DNA of 64,000 nt from Noviherbaspirillum aerium (GTDB lineage: Bacteria; Pseudomonadota; Gammaproteobacteria; Burkholderiales; Burkholderiaceae_D): NCBI RefSeq assembly GCF_008929045.1, contig NZ_VFAH01000022.1, forward strand, positions 25,303 to 89,302, written 5' to 3'. A program made the position numbers and the translations under genes. This document shows positions 61,571 through 64,000 of this stretch, piece after piece. Under the pieces are notes generated by a model. The model saw only the letters and a list, made by a program, of their open reading frames with translations. It had not been told where the DNA came from and did not search any database. Numbering within the stretch: position 1 is the first letter of the stretch; each line of letters starts with the position of its first letter.

Positions 61571-61942
61571 TTAGCTCGAACGCACATGTTGTTCAACGCC
61601 CTTAACCTGCGGATTGGTGTCTTGCCGAGCGTGGTTCGCAGCATAATCTTCATCAGACATGGTGTATTCCTGTTCTGCGGCGGCCTGGGCGTCCTCAGGG
61701 AGCGATTCATGATTACGGGCACGCTCCATGAGAACAGCAACATTCTGAAGTTTCCTGTCGACAGTCTCTGAAAGCGTCCCCAGTGTCAGGGGCGAGGGCA
61801 GCATGAAGTCGCACTCTTGCGCAGCACGGACATATTCGCTGTCTTCCTGCAGTGGCTGCTCGGAAGATCCCGGCATACTGTCCAGACGAGTTTTCAGGGA
61901 GCGCAGTTGCTCAGCGATTTTTTCCAATTGGGAGACTTGCAT
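61571..61942 (-). CDS. hypothetical protein (123 aa)
   Basis: Not recognised. MQVSQLEKIAEQLRSLKTRLDSMPGSSEQPLQEDSEYVRAAQECDFMLPSP... starts with a probable coiled coil and is acidic. GGAGG lies 9 bases before this ATG, better than the longer frame. The codon use is visibly more AT-rich than in the core genes, like glf, which suggests transfer. It is divergent from the next small gene. Confidence 0.6.
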   Translation of the reverse strand: MQVSQLEKIAEQLRSLKTRLDSMPGSSEQPLQEDSEYVRAAQECDFMLPSPLTLGTLSETVDRKLQNVAVLMERARNHESLPEDAQAAAEQEYTMSDEDYAANHARQDTNPQVKGVEQHVRSS

Positions 61943-62107
61943 CGGCGATGACCTCCAGGCTGTATTTAATACCATGTCCAGTTCAGACCACGAAGCGTAT
62001 AAAGCGTTTCTTACCCGGGTATCCTGCGCTGTCAGGGATACAAAATGTCACAGCGGCACTGGGTTGCCAGTTCTATACTGCAATCTCCATCTTCTGGGAG
62101 AGAGCGA

Positions 62108-62350
62108 ATGAGCAAGTGCCGAGTAATTTCTTTGCAAGGAAAAATCCGGGAGAAGCATACCGAAGCCAACATTACTTCGTTTTCCGCAATGCTTGCGGAC
62201 GGCGTCGCCGATTTACTTCCCGAGCAGAGATGTGCTCGCATTTATGATTTTCACCGGCCCGAGCCAGATGCCGTTCTTCAAATAGCGGGATCCCTCAAGA
62301 AAGAAACAGAGGCGTCCGCCCAGCATGTGTCACCTTGGCCTGACCGTTAA
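62108..62350 (+). CDS. hypothetical protein (80 aa)
   Basis: Not recognised. MSKCRVISLQGKIREKHTEANITSFSAMLADGVADLLPEQRCARIYDFHRPEPDAVLQIAGSLKKETEASAQHVSPWPDR is small and soluble. GGGAGAGAGCG precedes the ATG at 62108; the longer frame is less likely. It ends at a strong hairpin shared with glf. Confidence 0.55.
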   Translation: MSKCRVISLQGKIREKHTEANITSFSAMLADGVADLLPEQRCARIYDFHRPEPDAVLQIAGSLKKETEASAQHVSPWPDR

Positions 62351-62363
62351 AAACAAGTTCAGG

Positions 62364-62394
62364 GATGAGCCGACGCTTCTTGCGTCGGCTCATC
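62364..62394. terminator. bidirectional hairpin terminator
   Basis: Perfect 13-bp stem GATGAGCCGACGC / GCGTCGGCTCATC with loop TTCTT between two convergent genes. On the minus strand a T-run (GTTTTTAAC) follows about 10 bases later. Confidence 0.7.
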
Positions 62395-62418
62395 TTCCCG
62401 CCAGATTCATCTCTGCAG

Positions 62419-63884
<1,466 letters not shown>

Positions 63885-63913
63885 TTGGCAGACTCGATCA
63901 AGCTTGCTATAGT
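63885..63913 (+). promoter_or_regulatory. rRNA-operon-type promoter
   Basis: TTGGCA, 17-base spacer, TATAGT, then a GC-rich discriminator TCGGCTCCC, typical of stringently controlled rrn P1 promoters. The boxA that follows about 70 bases later supports an rRNA transcript. Confidence 0.8.
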
Positions 63914-63983
63914 TCGGCTCCCGTCGCGAAACGCAGCAAACAAAGCGCACGGCGACAGACACGACGCTCTGTCAGGCAACAGG

Positions 63984-63993
63984 TCTTTAACAA
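63984..63993 (+). promoter_or_regulatory. boxA antitermination element of an rRNA leader
   Basis: TCTTTAACAA, the core of the bacterial rrn boxA (consensus TGCTCTTTAACAA), 7 bases before the window end. The 16S gene should start within about 100-200 bases beyond base 64000. Confidence 0.75.
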
Positions 63994-64000
63994 CCAACAA

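Overview
This is a GC-rich chromosomal window from a Gram-negative betaproteobacterium. Gene content and style suggest Burkholderiales, probably Oxalobacteraceae (Herbaspirillum / Noviherbaspirillum / Collimonas type). That placement is inferred from family resemblance and not from a marker gene. Most of the window is ordinary core metabolism with short intergenic gaps. Four dispersed families of palindromic intergenic repeats (called A, B, C and D here) fill many of the gaps. The last 4 kb, from about 60.8 kb on, is visibly more AT-rich.

Layout. 0-3.3 kb: hmgA-fahA-maiA, the homogentisate branch of tyrosine/phenylalanine breakdown; hmgA is cut by the window start. 3.3-7.1 kb: remnant of a phytase-like esterase gene, an exported M20 carboxypeptidase, a 240-aa orphan with a consensus HrpL (hrp) box and a type III effector-like N-terminus, and psd. 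7.1-8.0 kb: a cluster of repeats. 8.0-14.7 kb: hypothetical gene, cold-shock protein with an FNR-type site upstream, chemoreceptor, a LysR / LigB-dioxygenase / WrbA module and an OsmC protein. 14.8-17.1 kb: a 39-aa membrane peptide, a Mn2+ (yybP-ykoY) riboswitch driving a GDT1/UPF0016 Mn exporter, and a DmeF-type cation efflux pump. 17.2-35 kb: mostly single genes: VanY-type peptidase, LysE/Lrp divergent pair, pyruvyl-transferase-like protein, AsmA, thioesterase, Bcr/CflA MFS, MOSC, radical SAM, a large stress protein, NUDIX, thioredoxin-like protein, NCS2 permease and DUF2272. 35.4-41.4 kb: lipoprotein carboxylesterase, then a periplasmic binding protein translationally coupled to a hybrid histidine kinase. 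41.4-48.9 kb: class V aminotransferase, DTW-domain tRNA enzyme, several small proteins, a NUDIX/metallo-beta-lactamase fusion, a 25-aa membrane peptide and upp. 49.1-57.4 kb: c-di-GMP-I riboswitch before a lytic transglycosylase lipoprotein, YihY/BrkB membrane protein, GT2 glycosyltransferase, a PxPVYVQ-repeat exported protein, a giant DUF748 protein and a lone receiver. 57.6-64 kb: ArsR regulator plus Old Yellow Enzyme, a decayed GGDEF gene next to a hairpin repeat, a solitary tyrosine recombinase beside a long inverted repeat, two small AT-rich orphans, glf, and finally an rRNA-type promoter and boxA, meaning an rRNA operon starts just beyond the window.

The most interesting items are the hrp-box/effector candidate (5.2-6.1 kb), the c-di-GMP riboswitch controlling a cell-wall lytic enzyme (49.2-50.2 kb), the nested palindromic repeat at 50.2-50.4 kb, whose termini supply stop codons to neighbouring genes, the binding-protein/hybrid-kinase pair, and the micro-proteins at 14.8 and 47.7 kb.
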